This document shows, piece after piece, positions 34,691 through 46,620 of a stretch of 64,000 nucleotides of DNA. Source of the stretch: Stenopsyche tienmushanensis (taxonomy: Eukaryota; Arthropoda; Insecta; Trichoptera; Stenopsychidae); NCBI GenBank assembly GCA_008973525.1, contig WACJ01000389.1:62001-126000 (forward strand), in the 5' to 3' direction. The notes beneath the pieces are model-generated. The model was given only the letters and a program-made list of their open reading frames with translations, made no database searches and was not told the origin of the DNA. Positions within the stretch are counted from its first letter, which is position 1; each line of letters starts with the position of its first letter. The position numbers and the translations under genes are program-made.

Positions 34691-35230
34691 ATAAGCTAGA
34701 TGGCAGCCACAAAATAAAAAATGATCTTGTAAACAGAGTAGGGTAGATAAGCAGATTTAGAAGCCGTTCTTGAAAAATGTGCTGTAGTTTAGATTTGGAA
34801 GTCTTCCGCAAAAGACGTTTGTAAAGTTAAAATTTGAGAGTTGTTATTGAAAGATGTATCAATGGGATGCTTGACTCGATTTTTAGCAAGAGGACTGTCT
34901 TCAATCAAGTATACTTTTGCTGACAAGCATATAAGTGATTTTTTATCTTTATGTTTGTTGGACGCTGCAAATATATAATTGAAAGTGAGGAAGGTAGTGA
35001 TCATGGCTTTATATTTGGAATGTGCTGAAGTGTGAAAATAGATGAACACATTTTACAAAAGTGTAATTGATAAAATTATGTCTTCTTAATAGAATTAATA
35101 TATAATAATAATAAAATTGACTTGGTTTTGCTCTTTTTTTAAATTTTTCATATACAGTACACCCAATATCCACACTCGTACGCTACTGGTGATAAAGAGT
35201 TTTACAAGAATGACCAATTTACATCCCGTT
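34691..35230. other. gene-free stretch
   Basis: No gene recognised. Confidence 0.5.
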
Positions 35231-35239
35231 TGGCCTCAA

Positions 35240-35450
35240 TCATGTCATCTATCATCATCATCATAGTGCAGTCACAAACAGTCCACTGCAGAACTATGGG
35301 TCTCTTCAATATCTATTTACCAGAAGGGGTTACATCCATCTTGTCTATATCATACATTCACCTCCTCATTTGCTCGATATTGAAGGTAGCATAACCTTCG
35401 AGTTTCATTTAGAATGCCTACCCAGCGACTCTCCTGAATGAGCGTATTGA
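35240..35450 (+). repeat. dispersed repeat family I, copy 2
   Basis: It has catcatcatcatagtgcagtc, then acagtccactgcagaactatgggtctc in two pieces, then ggggttacatccatcttgtc and gaaggtagcataacctt. Text of the kind catcatcat...gtccactgc...g..ata(g)g is common in interspersed repeats of insects. No coding capacity. Confidence 0.65.
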
Positions 35451-37750
35451 CGAATGCTTTCGCGACCATCTCGATAGGGAGTGTGGGAGGTTTGTAAAGA
35501 CTGAGTAGTTTTCTTTGGGAGACAGTGGAAAACTACTCTAGATGACATTTTTGATTCTACTGGAAAGGGCTTTCTTGGGTGCAGAGTCCAGTCCCTCCAT
35601 TCCTCGCTAGGGCGTTGCTGGGCTAGGGTGAAGACATACGTGACGCTTAAGTACATCTCGGATTTGCTCCTAAACCAACTGAGGATGTCTCCCTGTCCAC
35701 GTTCAACTTACCCGAACAAATTCGAAACTGAGTATTTTCCTATCTCAGTTTGGCGATTTTAAAATGAAGGCAACGGAAAATAATGCTGTTAATGTTGCAA
35801 AGTGAAGTTTTCCATGTGCCTCTCCTCATGGCCTTCTATTTGATGTTCTTCTTGTCCTTGTTCTGTTATTGTATTTTGTTGTTTTTTATTAAAAATAAAC
35901 AAATTAATATTTAATTTTTTATAACAATAAATTTGCCTCTCGTTAACAATATAGTTTCAAGATAAAGCTTGAGTGAGAAAAAATGTTAAAAGACAAAAAT
36001 ATTGACAGAAGAATGCTCATCATCCATATCTGGGTAACAGGTTGATGTGGCATTGAATGAGAATCATTTGATATCAGGATATTTCAAGCCAAAGCATTAG
36101 AAAAAATCCACCCCGTAATAAGTATCATCTCCACCTAGAATAAGACAAGAAAGCTTGGCAGAGCAAGAATATTTCAAATAAACAAGACTCATGATAACCC
36201 TTGTTTGGTCAAAAACCCAAGCTCTAGAATACCCAAATGGAAAGAAATGATACAAAACTTGTAGGGCATAAAGGAAGAAATTGCACTTGTTTACTGAGTC
36301 AACAGAGTGAAGTAGAAGTTTTAAAACAATCTGTCATATGAATATGCGGTGAACTACTGTCCACAAAACATATGTTTGTGTGCTTCTGTGAGTCTTTCAT
36401 TGCCAAGCGTTGGGAATTAAGACTCACATGAGTCGCCATTGCGAAAAAGATTTAATGTAGGAGCGATTTCGAAATGCACTTTTTAAATGCTTCATGTATG
36501 TCTTCATAAACAGGAAACTATTAATTCTAGAAAAATCAACATGGATTTTTAGAGCAGTTTTTTTCTACCTTCTGAGGAAAAATTGCTATCTTTAAATAAA
36601 ACCCACTCACATTCCTTATCAAGATGTTCGGGAAAGCGTCCATTAATATATTCACCCAGGTAACCTGCTAGGTGGTGTTCATGCTGCTTTCAATATAGAG
36701 CGGACGAGGCGGATTACTATTAGGCTTAAAAATTTAAACTTTGTTTCCATTTCTTCAATTACAAATGATGCTTGTGATATCTGTATAAAAATATTTGAAT
36801 TAAGCTGAAAATCGAATATGGACAGATTAAAAGACTTGAATGTTATAATTTTCCGTACAAATTGATTTTTGGTATATAATATCTATAAAAATGAAGTCCG
36901 TTCATCTTTAGATGTTGTATTTTGGTAATTACAAAATATGTTGGCATCAGAAATATATACATTATAGATGTTTTGATATTACCAGATTATATCTTTAAAA
37001 AAATCAGATTATAGTTTGCAGTTATAGTTCAGATGAGACAAAATACAATCTATCATTATTGTAATATTCAGGATGCTTTAGTAATCTATATGAAGAGCCT
37101 AGTCTTATAACAAAGTCATTTGTAAAGAGAATTGTATAAATGGAACATCTCCAAAAATCTTACTTATAATTTTAGAAATTGATGAATGTTATTAATAATC
37201 ATTATCACTGACATACTGTGAACATAATATAGTTGCCAGGGTAAATAAAAAAAATCATGCGTGTAATCCACATTGAATGCAAATTTGGTAAAAATGAATA
37301 TTATTTACGATTCAAAGTATCAATATAATGTATTTAATTGTTAAAAATGTTTGCCAAATAATTTTTCAACGTTTAAAAATAAATTACAAAATATATTTTT
37401 TTTCTGTCAATAAATTAATTTTTGAAAAATATAAATTTATAAAAGCGGTATATATTTCAATACAATAAATACGTTATGTTAGAATAATTTGTCTGTAATG
37501 AGAAAAAATAATTTTTCTTATTTATAAATCCTTATTAGTTTAGATTAAGGAATTAAATTTAAAAAAATATCAGCATGTATATTAATAAATGTTTAAAAAA
37601 TAATATAAGTGGATTTTAAAATGATATTTTGAGATGAATTAAAGTTTTTTGAATTATTTGCTATAGAATCTAAAAGGGTAAAGTAGGGTTTGTAATTGAA
37701 TTGTTAATTGAAGAAAATTTTAAATGGCTTTTGTTTAACTATTTAATTAT
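35451..37750. other. gene-free AT-rich stretch upstream of PKA-C1
   Basis: No gene recognised. A minus-strand frame at 35405-35656 overlaps repeat I and resembles no protein I know. Upstream untranslated exons of PKA-C1 could lie here, but no site is convincing. Confidence 0.5.
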
Positions 37751-37817
37751 TATTACTGCTGTAGTAGATGTAAGTGTGTGCTAAAAACGTAAAAATGTAA
37801 ATATAAGTAATGGTCGA

Positions 37818-38050
37818 ATGCGAAAAGAGGGGGATCGCGAACAGGGCCGCGTTCGCGAGGTGCGCGCAGGCGGCGACGGCGCGGTGCGGGAGGTGCGGGA
37901 GGCGCGGGGCGGAGGGGCGGAGGGCTCGGCTTGTCCGCTATCGATTGGGCGCAGTGGCGGCGCTCGGCCGCAGCGCGCATTGACCCCGCGCGGTGTCGGG
38001 CGTGCCGCGCGGGCCCGCGGCCTCGGCCTGCTGAGGCGGCACCCGCCGAC
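37818..38050 (+). other. GC-rich leader of PKA-C1
   Basis: The composition switches abruptly from AT-rich to very GC-rich at about 37818 and stays so into the coding region. This is probably the 5' UTR and a CpG-rich promoter. No TATA box or definite transcription start is visible. A possible acceptor-like tag (ctgctgtag at 37761) precedes it, so the leader may be spliced to an upstream exon. Confidence 0.5.
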
Positions 38051-39112
38051 ATGGGCAACAATGCCGCCGCCGCCAACAAGAAAGTGGACGCCGCCGAGAG
38101 CGTCAAGGAGTTCCTCGACCAGGCGAAGGAGGACTTCGAGGACAAGTGGAAGAAGAACCCGACGAACACGGCCGGCCTGAGCGACTTTGAGCGGATCAAG
38201 ACGCTCGGCACGGGGTCGTTCGGGCGGGTGATGATCGTGCAGCACAAGCCGACCAAGGACTACTACGCGATGAAGATCCTCGACAAGCAGAAGGTGGTGA
38301 AGCTGAAGCAGGTGGAGCACACGCTCAACGAGAAGCGCATCCTGCAGGCCATCAGCTTCCCGTTCCTCGTGAGCCTGCGCTTCCACTTCAAGGACAACTC
38401 GAACCTGTACATGGTGCTGGAGTACGTGCCGGGCGGCGAGATGTTCTCGCACCTGCGCAAGGTCGGCCGCTTCACGGAGCCGCACTCGCGCTTCTACGCG
38501 GCGCAGATCGTGCTCGCCTTCGAGTACCTGCACTACCTCGACCTCATCTACCGCGACCTCAAGCCCGAGAACCTGCTCATCGACTCGCAGGGCTACCTCA
38601 AGGTGACCGACTTCGGCTTCGCCAAGCGCGTCAAGGGGCGCACGTGGACGCTCTGCGGCACGCCGGAGTACCTCGCGCCCGAGATCATCCTCTCCAAGGG
38701 CTACAACAAGGCCGTGGACTGGTGGGCGCTCGGCGTGCTCGTCTACGAGATGGCCGCCGGCTACCCGCCCTTCTTCGCCGACCAGCCCATCCAGATCTAC
38801 GAGAAGATCGTGTCGGGCAAGGTGCGCTTCCCGTCGCACTTCGGCTCCGACCTCAAGGACCTGCTCAAGAACCTGCTGCAGGTGGACCTGACGAAGCGCT
38901 ACGGCAACCTCAAGGCGGGCGTCAACGACATCAAGGGCCACAAGTGGTTCGCATCGACGGACTGGATCGCCGTCTTCCAGAAGAAGATCGAGGCCCCGTT
39001 CATCCCGCGCTGCAAGGGGCCCGGCGACACGAGCAACTTCGACGACTACGAGGAGGAGGCGCTGCGCATCTCGTCGACGGAGAAGTGCGCGAAGGAGTTC
39101 GCCGAGTTCTGA
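38051..39112 (+). CDS. Pka-C1: cAMP-dependent protein kinase catalytic subunit (PKA-C1)
   Basis: A complete, intronless frame of 353 residues, the length of the insect enzyme. The kinase phosphorylates Ser/Thr in Arg-Arg-x-Ser sites and is held inactive by regulatory subunits until cAMP binds them. Visible features: Gly2 after Met (MGNN, N-myristoylation), glycine loop GTGSFGRV (53-60), Lys75 and Glu94 (ATP binding and helix C), YRDLKPEN with catalytic Asp169, DFG 187-189, activation-loop Thr200 ([10 protein letters not shown]), APE 209-211, the C-terminal FDDYEEE region, turn-motif Ser341 and terminal Phe353. The start at 38051 (gccgacATGggc) is chosen because it gives the conserved MGNN end. 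The frame is open upstream to 37931 but has no ATG there. Third positions are almost all G or C, in sharp contrast to the AT-rich flanks. All catalytic residues are present, so the enzyme should be active. A coding region without introns is also known for the Drosophila gene. Confidence 0.98.
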   Translation: MGNNAAAANKKVDAAESVKEFLDQAKEDFEDKWKKNPTNTAGLSDFERIKTLGTGSFGRVMIVQHKPTKDYYAMKILDKQKVVKLKQVEHTLNEKRILQAISFPFLVSLRFHFKDNSNLYMVLEYVPGGEMFSHLRKVGRFTEPHSRFYAAQIVLAFEYLHYLDLIYRDLKPENLLIDSQGYLKVTDFGFAKRVKGRTWTLCGTPEYLAPEIILSKGYNKAVDWWALGVLVYEMAAGYPPFFADQPIQIYEKIVSGKVRFPSHFGSDLKDLLKNLLQVDLTKRYGNLKAGVNDIKGHKWFASTDWIAVFQKKIEAPFIPRCKGPGDTSNFDDYEEEALRISSTEKCAKEFAEF

Positions 39113-40146
39113 GCGCGCGTCGGACCTCCGCTGCGAGCGCCCCGCGACGGGGGCGCGCCGCCGAAGACGCCCCGCCGGACGGACGCCGGGCGATCGGGAG
39201 CCGCTCCGGTCCGAGGCGTCCTCGGATCCGAACCGCCCCCCTCCGGAGGACCGTCCTCCTCCGTCGCGGGGGCGAAGCGTAACTCTATCAAAACCAAACT
39301 GACGTATAGCGACGTAAGAATGTATAATTTTGTCTCCGTCGGACCGGACGGGCGCCCCCGGGTCGGCCGTCTCCCCGGGCCCCGGTCGGACGCGACCGAC
39401 GTTCGCATCTCACATATCCGCTCGACGCGAAACGGCCGACGTTCGATCGGGAACCTCCCCGCGGGTCGTCCGTCGGAGGCGGTCGTCCGCCCGCCTCGAC
39501 GCTTTTATAGTTTGACATTGCAATGTGTTTCTACGAACGTCTCGTATTTTGTAATTTTCATTTTTGAATGTTTTTCATGTTGAATAGTAGCGTATGATCG
39601 TCGGCCCGCCTCGCCCGAGCCGGCGGGGCCGAGTTCGCGTCCGTCTGAGCGTCCGTCGCGTCGCACCGTTCCGACGGAGCCCTCCGCCTTCCGAGCGCCC
39701 GTCCCGCGACGGGTCCGCCGGCGCTCCGGGGACGCTCCGCTCCGGCGTCGCCCCCCGAGCGGCCGGGCGGAATCGAGAGCGATCAGTATTTATGCTTTTT
39801 CTCGTACGATTGTTTACCATGTCATAAGAATAACTTATTAATTGTGTTGTATATCAATATATTGTAGAGCAGAGGAGGAATCATGGTTATTTGTATATAT
39901 TTTTATTATCACTGTGTTCCCGATGTTTATTAGTCATGTTTACATTGAATATACGATATATGCTTGAATAGCTAATTTCTATTACTTTCTCCCTCTGCGG
40001 ACGCCGGCGGGCGGCGTCGGATCGTCCGCGACGGTCCGATCCGACGTCGCGTCCGATCCGTTCTAGAGTACCTCTCTGTAGAATCTGATTTTGCATCTCT
40101 GCATATATTTTAGTGCCTCTAGTTTTAGGTCACTAAAGGCAATAAA
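39113..40146 (+). other. 3' UTR of PKA-C1 with poly(A) signal at 40141
   Basis: After the TGA the sequence alternates very GC-rich blocks (39113-39510, 39595-39780, 39995-40060) with short AT-rich pieces. The first canonical aataaa downstream of the stop is at 40141-40146. The GC-rich blocks produce many arginine/proline-rich open frames in all frames, which are not genes. Confidence 0.5.
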
Positions 40147-40347
40147 CGATAATGAGTAAATATAGACTTCTTCGAAGATGAAAAGCGGGCGGGGAGGGTT
40201 TTTTCAACTGCAATTTCGATCGATGTATGTTTAAACAGTTCTATTTACATGTTACATAAATCTTTTATATGTATAAAACATTATAATATATGTATGTATT
40301 TTGGCAAATGGCGATTTTGGATTCCTCACTACATCTTTCTCTTTCAG

Positions 40348-40728
40348 CCGAAGTGCTCACGGAACGAGACGGTCTTTCGTTCGGAACCGGGGGAAGTAAA
40401 CGTCGGATCGCCCGACGACCGGGACGAAACGCGTTAGCGCCGTTCATTCGATCGTCACGAGTGATTGTGAGCCGTCGTAGAATAGTGAAAGTGATATTTT
40501 TCCATCGGAAAAGATCGATCCGGCGCGGCCCGGTCTCGCGAGGAGCGACAGTGACTCTCGAAGTTTTCGTTCTCCGCGGGCGGATCGCAGTACGGCGCGG
40601 TGCAGTGCGACGCTCGCTCCGACGGGCTCGGACTCGGTTCCGAGCCGTCGTTCCGTTCCGAGTCGACGCTGAATACCGTAGAATAATTTTAGTACGTAAA
40701 GCGGTCGTAATTTTTTCGTATCGGCGTG
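40348..40728 (+). other. candidate exon in a second GC-rich block
   Basis: A strong acceptor (atctttctctttcag, ending 40347) and a strong donor (gcgtg|gtgagtga at 40729) bracket 381 bases of CpG-rich sequence. One frame is open throughout but encodes an arginine-rich string typical of CpG-rich noncoding DNA. A 5' untranslated exon is more likely than a coding one. It could belong to a gene further right, beyond the window, or to a longer transcript from the PKA-C1 island. The first part could also be a promoter. Confidence 0.35.
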
Positions 40729-40729
40729 G

Positions 40730-43080
40730 TGAGTGAAATTTTTAAAGTTCATATTAAAACGTATTTGTAAAGATTTAGCTTTAACGAAAAGGTCATTCTA
40801 CTCATACAAATTTTAATACTAAATATATTTTTTTTAATTTTGTAAATTAGAATACATATCATTTATTTATTGTTGAAGAGTTGGTTGCATTTTTTCTTTA
40901 GAAAGTTCATTATTAGCGATACGTAAGGGTATTTATTTATATGATTTAATATTGCTGTTCGATTGAATAAATAACTGTCATTTTTGAACACACAGTTTTA
41001 TATTTGTCTTATCTATTTAACGATACTGTTGTAAGGTCAGGGTTTAATCATTTCCTTGTTATCAATATTCATAGTATATTTTAAATGTTATCAATGACAA
41101 TGGTATAATTTGGAATAATGAGATCTTCAAATCTTTTTCTAGTCGCTATATTTTTTGTTGTAAGATAATTGATGCTTTTATATTGTATTATAGAAGGATA
41201 ACTGATCCTGTTCATAACTTTTCATTTCATTCAAGAAATGGGGTATTATAAAAATATATCTAATAAATCTAGAGCGAGTCATATTTTTTTTTAGTTTGTC
41301 ATATTTTTAAAAATATACAATTAAAACGAGAATCTCAATAGTAATCTGATCGTCGCAGTGCTAAACGTCAACGTCACCGTTGACAGATGACAGGTGCGAG
41401 TCTTAAGAGCGTGATTTTCGGCCATCGACGTTGAAAATTTGCATTCGACGCTAAACATTAAAATTTAATATTTCGACGGCGGAATGTGTTATTTTGTTAG
41501 ATATTATTTAATTTCGTAGCGGTTAAAACCTGCCCCGCGTCAAACCCGCGGAAATTCAATATTGTCTAAAATTGTGCGGGAGTTTTATAAAAAATATTTT
41601 TGTTTATATTTTCAATTCATCAATACCATAATATTTGATTTGAGATTATACGTTTCAAATGATAGCACACCTTCATGAGACATTTTTTTTATCGTCGATC
41701 CACCTTGCGATAGGAATCGATATAAGGGGAAGGTGGCGATGTCAAGTTCTTGCAGCCTTTCGAAATGAGACAATTCCGTACGTTTTTTGCCTAATCCCAT
41801 CGGAGCAATCTTTATCCGAAACAATAATAACGCTATTTATAAAGGTGTATCAATCGATTGTTTATCGTTGCCTTTGTTTATAATTGCTATCTTTCGACGT
41901 GCACTTCGATCCGAGCGAATTAAATGGAACTTGTGGGGTTATTCGATATTACGGTTACGCGGATCGAGCATCCGACGACAACGTCGCGTTTCATCCAGAG
42001 AAGTCGGATCGATCGTGAATATCTGATTTTATGGTGTAGTTTTCGGGGTAAGATGGCGGTCGACGCGAAAAGGGGACGCGACCCATTTTCAGGAGTTGTC
42101 TATGCAACAATGTACAAAATAGGGCATATTTTGTGTGTTAAATTTAAGCATTCTATTTATTTTTGCTTTGAATATATACGGAGAATTTTATGGACGCCGA
42201 AGAGCGGAAGTTTTTGATTAGTCGAATTTTATGGATCCGTGTGATATGGCGTGTGAGCATGTTATTAAAATGTACCTGTTAAATATCAATCGCCGATTAA
42301 CGCGATGCTCGCCCGAGTAGCGCTTCTGAGAATAATTTGATTATTTCGAATAGCGGGCGGATATTTCGGTGCTCGGGATCGCATCGGATTCGAATTGCGC
42401 GTTCGCAAATCCTCGGTGCGTTTCGGCACGGGAGTGTGGAATTAGGTTAATTGCATGAATTGATTATGGATGCGGGAGATTTGAATTATTCAAAAACGGA
42501 CTGCGATGACATAAATTATGTGTATTTTCGCCAAATTTACTTAAATTATGTAAATATGTATTCAGTGAAATAAAACAAATGTAGTTCATAACAAGATATT
42601 TTAAACGCCTCCTGTTCGGTGTTGCCATGCTGGAAATATTGCCATATTGATAAAATGTACTGCAAATTTTATTTGAATATTAAATCGAGTGATCCGATTA
42701 CAGACGTATTTTAATTTAATGTCAATCTGAATTGTGTTCTCGTCTCAGCGCCGTCGTCGGGTGCGTCCATCCTTCGGAGAGAAGTCGATTTAAATTCGAA
42801 CTCTGCGCAGAAAGAGAATGCTTCTTTCGCGGGGGGATAATAATAGTGGTGACGCTTCGCAGAATTCGAGCCCAGACCGAAATTAATGACCGCCATTATA
42901 TTCGCTTTTATTCACGGTCACAAGTCGGGGAATAAAAGTCGAGCAGGGAAGGTCGTCTGAAAAATAAAACGAGGATTCTGCAGGGGCGTCGTTTTTAAGG
43001 GGTTCTTCATATTAACGTCAAATTTTGCTGCGATATTAAAATATTTTTATCGGCTGCGGATTAAACTCGGACGCTTCAAT
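40730..43080. other. gene-free stretch
   Basis: No gene or repeat recognised. If the donor at 40729 is used, this would be intron. Confidence 0.45.
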
Positions 43081-43088
43081 ATTTAAAT

Positions 43089-43101
43089 CCCCCCCCCCCC
43101 C
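43089..43101. repeat. C homopolymer of 13
   Basis: Uninterrupted run of 13 C in AT-rich sequence. Confidence 0.9.
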
Positions 43102-44860
43102 AGTCGAATAATATGATTTAAATTTGTGCCAGATTGCGCATATCGCGACATTAACCGCAACCTCGATTTTCGGAATCGATTAATATTAATCGGCTAGTTT
43201 TTTTTGCATATTAAAAATATTCACTTTCGGTCGTTCGGCAAGATGAACATTTTATTTTTTTGAATAGAAGTCTTCTGCAAGTAAAAAATTACACGCTAAA
43301 ACAGGTCCGCGAACACTCCTCGGAATGCAATGGCACATATTTGTCTTCATGCATGTAAATTGGCTGTAATTATTTTCCTTTCAACGGCCGTTTGGTGTGG
43401 CACAGCTTATGCAAATGGGCGCACAGTTCTCCATTATGCGAACAGACCATAGTTTATTGTTCTTTTGTAAATAGAGCCTCATTAGGTGGACCGTGTTTTT
43501 AAAGGGCGCTCAATTTAGATACGCTAAAAAGTAGTATTCATCAATTATCGCATTTCTGACGTCGCCGGAGTCAATCTTGCCTTTCAGCTTTTGAGCGATG
43601 AAATGTCGCAAGTGTGGGGCGTCAGGCATTAACGAATTCGAAATGGCGGAAGTGATAAACGTCCACCGCGTACCGGGAGCGAGCGTCGTTCCCGGGGATC
43701 TCCCCGAATGTTTCGCGAACGACGACGTTTTTTAATGACGGCAGATGAGAAAAAAGCGTCATTTATTCGACGCTCATCGAAGTGTTATATCGGAGCTGGT
43801 CGAATTTTTTGAACTTGGGACCATTCGATTTGAATTTGCTCGGCGGTCGACCGTACCTTTACCATGGACTTATCGCCCCTCTATCTACGAAAATAATAAA
43901 TATTTTAATAATACATTAGTAAACCTAAAATTAAAATTGTTGAAAGAATAAAAAAAATGATAAAAACCACAAATAAAATATGAGAGCATTAAAATATAAT
44001 TGTTTGATTTTTTTTTTATCACCATCGACGATCCTCTCGTGCCAAAGATACAATCAGACATTTTACCCCTAAGATTTCCTGCATTTTTCACAATGACATC
44101 ATTTTAGAAGCTTGTTTTGATATAAAATGTAAATCCTCGTTTGAATGCCATCATGGATGAGAGAGCCGTTTGGAATGTTGACCTCAACATGTTCATTTGC
44201 ACCACCAAAGCACGAGATTTCGAGCCGTTCAAAAAGAATAGATCTCGACACCATCGAACTAAATATCCACATAGATCGAAGTGCCATCTCTCGACGGCGA
44301 ACGCTTATTACAAATAAAACAAATGAATCACGATTAATTTAAATTTATTTATTTAAATCACATACAATATTTGTTTTAAATTAGTCCAAATAAATTATTT
44401 AGTAAAAAAAAATGAATCATCCGGAAATCAGAGTTTTATATATGCCTCATGTTGCTTTGCCACAAAGCGGTCCATTCAAGAAGGGCACTCCATATTTATT
44501 GTGGATGTATAAGGGATTACTTACCGGGTCACGTATCGGTGTGTTGACAATACTACAGATTGCTCTCCGCCCTGCTTTCGTAAGTTCAAAAGATTTATCC
44601 CCGAGGGTTGTGATTTCAGTCACATCCCCGCCCAATAAACGAAGACCGAGAAGGAATGAAACCACACTTTGTTCCGAATGCTGCATTTAACTGGCGATCT
44701 TAAGACCATTTATGTCGACTCGCATTTATTATTTATCACAAGTACCGAATGTAACGGAAGAAGTTAATTATATTCTGATTAGTGTGGTTTCATTAGCGTT
44801 TCCGCTCCAGGTATTGAAGTATTAGGGACCACACCGGAGTTTGCGCTAATATATCCCTTT
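43102..44860. other. gene-free stretch
   Basis: No gene established. At 44447-44686 a minus-strand frame of 79 codons contains a donor-like cccg|gtaagtaa, but no acceptor and no recognisable protein. Confidence 0.4.
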
Positions 44861-44863
44861 AAA

Positions 44864-44925
44864 TGCCCGTGTCGCATATATGCGCACACAACGCTCGCCG
44901 TGTGCGCATATATGCGACTCGGGCA
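44864..44925. repeat. 26-bp-arm hairpin
   Basis: Arms 44864-44889 and 44900-44925 pair with one mismatch around the 10-base loop aacgctcgcc. The core gtcgcatatatgcgcacac is perfect on both sides. Weaker pairing continues outside the arms (ccctt on the left, aaggg on the right). It could be a foldback transposon tip, a pre-miRNA-like hairpin or a stable palindrome of no function. Confidence 0.85.
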
Positions 44926-45715
44926 GCTAAGGGCATCACTTAAGATAAAATTTAAAATCGTCATCATCACGCCATCATAAAAATGTGTAATTGTGTTTGG
45001 ATTAGATTTAATTAAGAAAAGAAAACCTAGATATAATGAGTAGTATGTAGAGAAGACTTTCACCACATGTGTATAAAAGAAGATTGTAGAATAAACTATA
45101 TTGAAGACATATTGAAGCTTTCAAACCTATATCTTATACGATTCATATGGGGGAAGATGTGCGATTGATAAGAAAGCGCTTTCATTTATCCCAAAACTTC
45201 AATATCGATTTTTTTTTATTAATTCATATTATTAATATTTAAACCATTAAATTAGCATATTCTTAAAGACTCGATACCGCTCGAACATCACCTGGATCAG
45301 AGAGAAGGAAGGTACGGAGTCGGGTCATATAAAAAAACAATAATAATAAGAATTTAAATAAGATTAAAATTACACATATTAATAAACATTTGAACAAATT
45401 ACAAGATCAAGCAGACTAAGTGTTATCAATATAAATGCCCTTAATTGTGCTAATTTATGCATTTTTTAGCATAAGATATATGGAATTGCGTTTCAGGGAG
45501 ATTATGATGGGACGAATTTGGTAACACTTGGTTTGGCGGATGCTTTGTTATACTATATAATTTGTTTTATAGTCGATATGCATACAAAATTTGTGGTGGA
45601 AGATAAACAGTTGATAAGATTTTTTTAAGCTAAGAAGCCGGTGCTTGATTCTGCCATTTCAAGACCAGATAATTATTAGTCAATAGTTTATATGGCTTAT
45701 GGGCGGATTCCACGA

Positions 45716-46620
45716 GCGTGGTTTCTTATGCAGTGAAGTGACCACACGTTTAGTCTCCGTCATCGGTCGTACTTTCAAAGCTTTCCTATAAAATGTTATT
45801 AATAACGAAGACATTACTTAGTGTTGAAAAGATGTCTCACAAGTGACGTTTCTACTTTGTTGGGCCTAAAAGTGATCGACTTTTTAACATTTTTTTATGC
45901 GAAAAGTATTACATATAGAATGTTGATATTTACTGTGTTAATTAGGCGATCTTTATTAAATATAAAAATATTTTTTAAAGTTTGATAAAGTATGGTAATG
46001 TGGTAAAGTGGGGGGAGTCACGTATGTCGGTGCGCGAGCGATGACATTCTTCACCATGGAAGTCCTAAGTCATAGACAGGTGATTTGCAGCAAAAAAATT
46101 AAACATATTTTTACTTTATATAATATTGTTTATAGCTTAGACTATAATTATGAAGAAATATTAGAAAATAAAAAAATAGTGAGCGATCGAAAAAAAGTTT
46201 GTGTTTTTATCAACATTTTTTGCAGCTTTTTGTTAATTAAATAAAAACTTTTGAATATTTTTGGATAATTGTAGTATATACGATGAAGACGTTTATTATA
46301 CACATGCCTACCAAATTTCATAAAGAATGATCATCTAGGGCGTGTGGGAGCACTTCCATGAACATGGAAAAAGTAGTTTCGAGAAATACGCGTTTAAGCC
46401 TCATCTCTCCTCAGCTTCGTGAAGCGCAACTTCTCCTCATCGGCCTATAACTTTGTGAATTTCATTTATATCGACTTGAAATTTACTGAACGTATTCTTA
46501 AACATTGGTTCTATCCGATACACGAAGAAAAAAAAATATTTTTTAGAACCAACAAGGTAGAAACGTCCCTTAAAGTTTGATCATTTCACTGCAGTAATGG
46601 GCATGTTAATAAACCATGCA
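45716..46620. mobile_element. long imperfect inverted-repeat element
   Basis: Two pairs of arms nest. The outer pair is tgcagtgaagtgaccacac (45729-45747) with gtttgatcatttcactgca (46575-46593), 16 of 19 positions paired. The inner pair is gacgtttctactttgttgg (45845-45863) with ccaacaaggtagaaacgtc (46549-46567), 18 of 19 paired. A further match (gcgtggtttctta, gcatggtttatta in reverse) extends the arms outward. About 100 bp between the left arms has no partner and looks like an insertion. No coding frame. A MITE or foldback transposon is likely; the family is unknown. Confidence 0.6.

Noticed and set aside
37931..38050. N-terminal extension of PKA-C1 upstream of the chosen start
   Set aside because: The frame is open but has no ATG, and the conserved MGNN myristoylation end starts at 38051.
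37781..38941. Long minus-strand open frame (386 codons) opposite PKA-C1
   Set aside because: It is the mirror of GC-rich codons with G/C in third position; the arginine/leucine/valine string resembles no protein and the plus strand is clearly the gene.
40290..40736. 148-codon arginine-rich open frame
   Set aside because: Composition-driven by CpG-rich DNA. I keep the region only as a candidate untranslated exon because of its splice signals.
44447..44686. Minus-strand frame with a donor-like gtaagtaa
   Set aside because: No acceptor, no recognisable protein and an equally open frame on the other strand.
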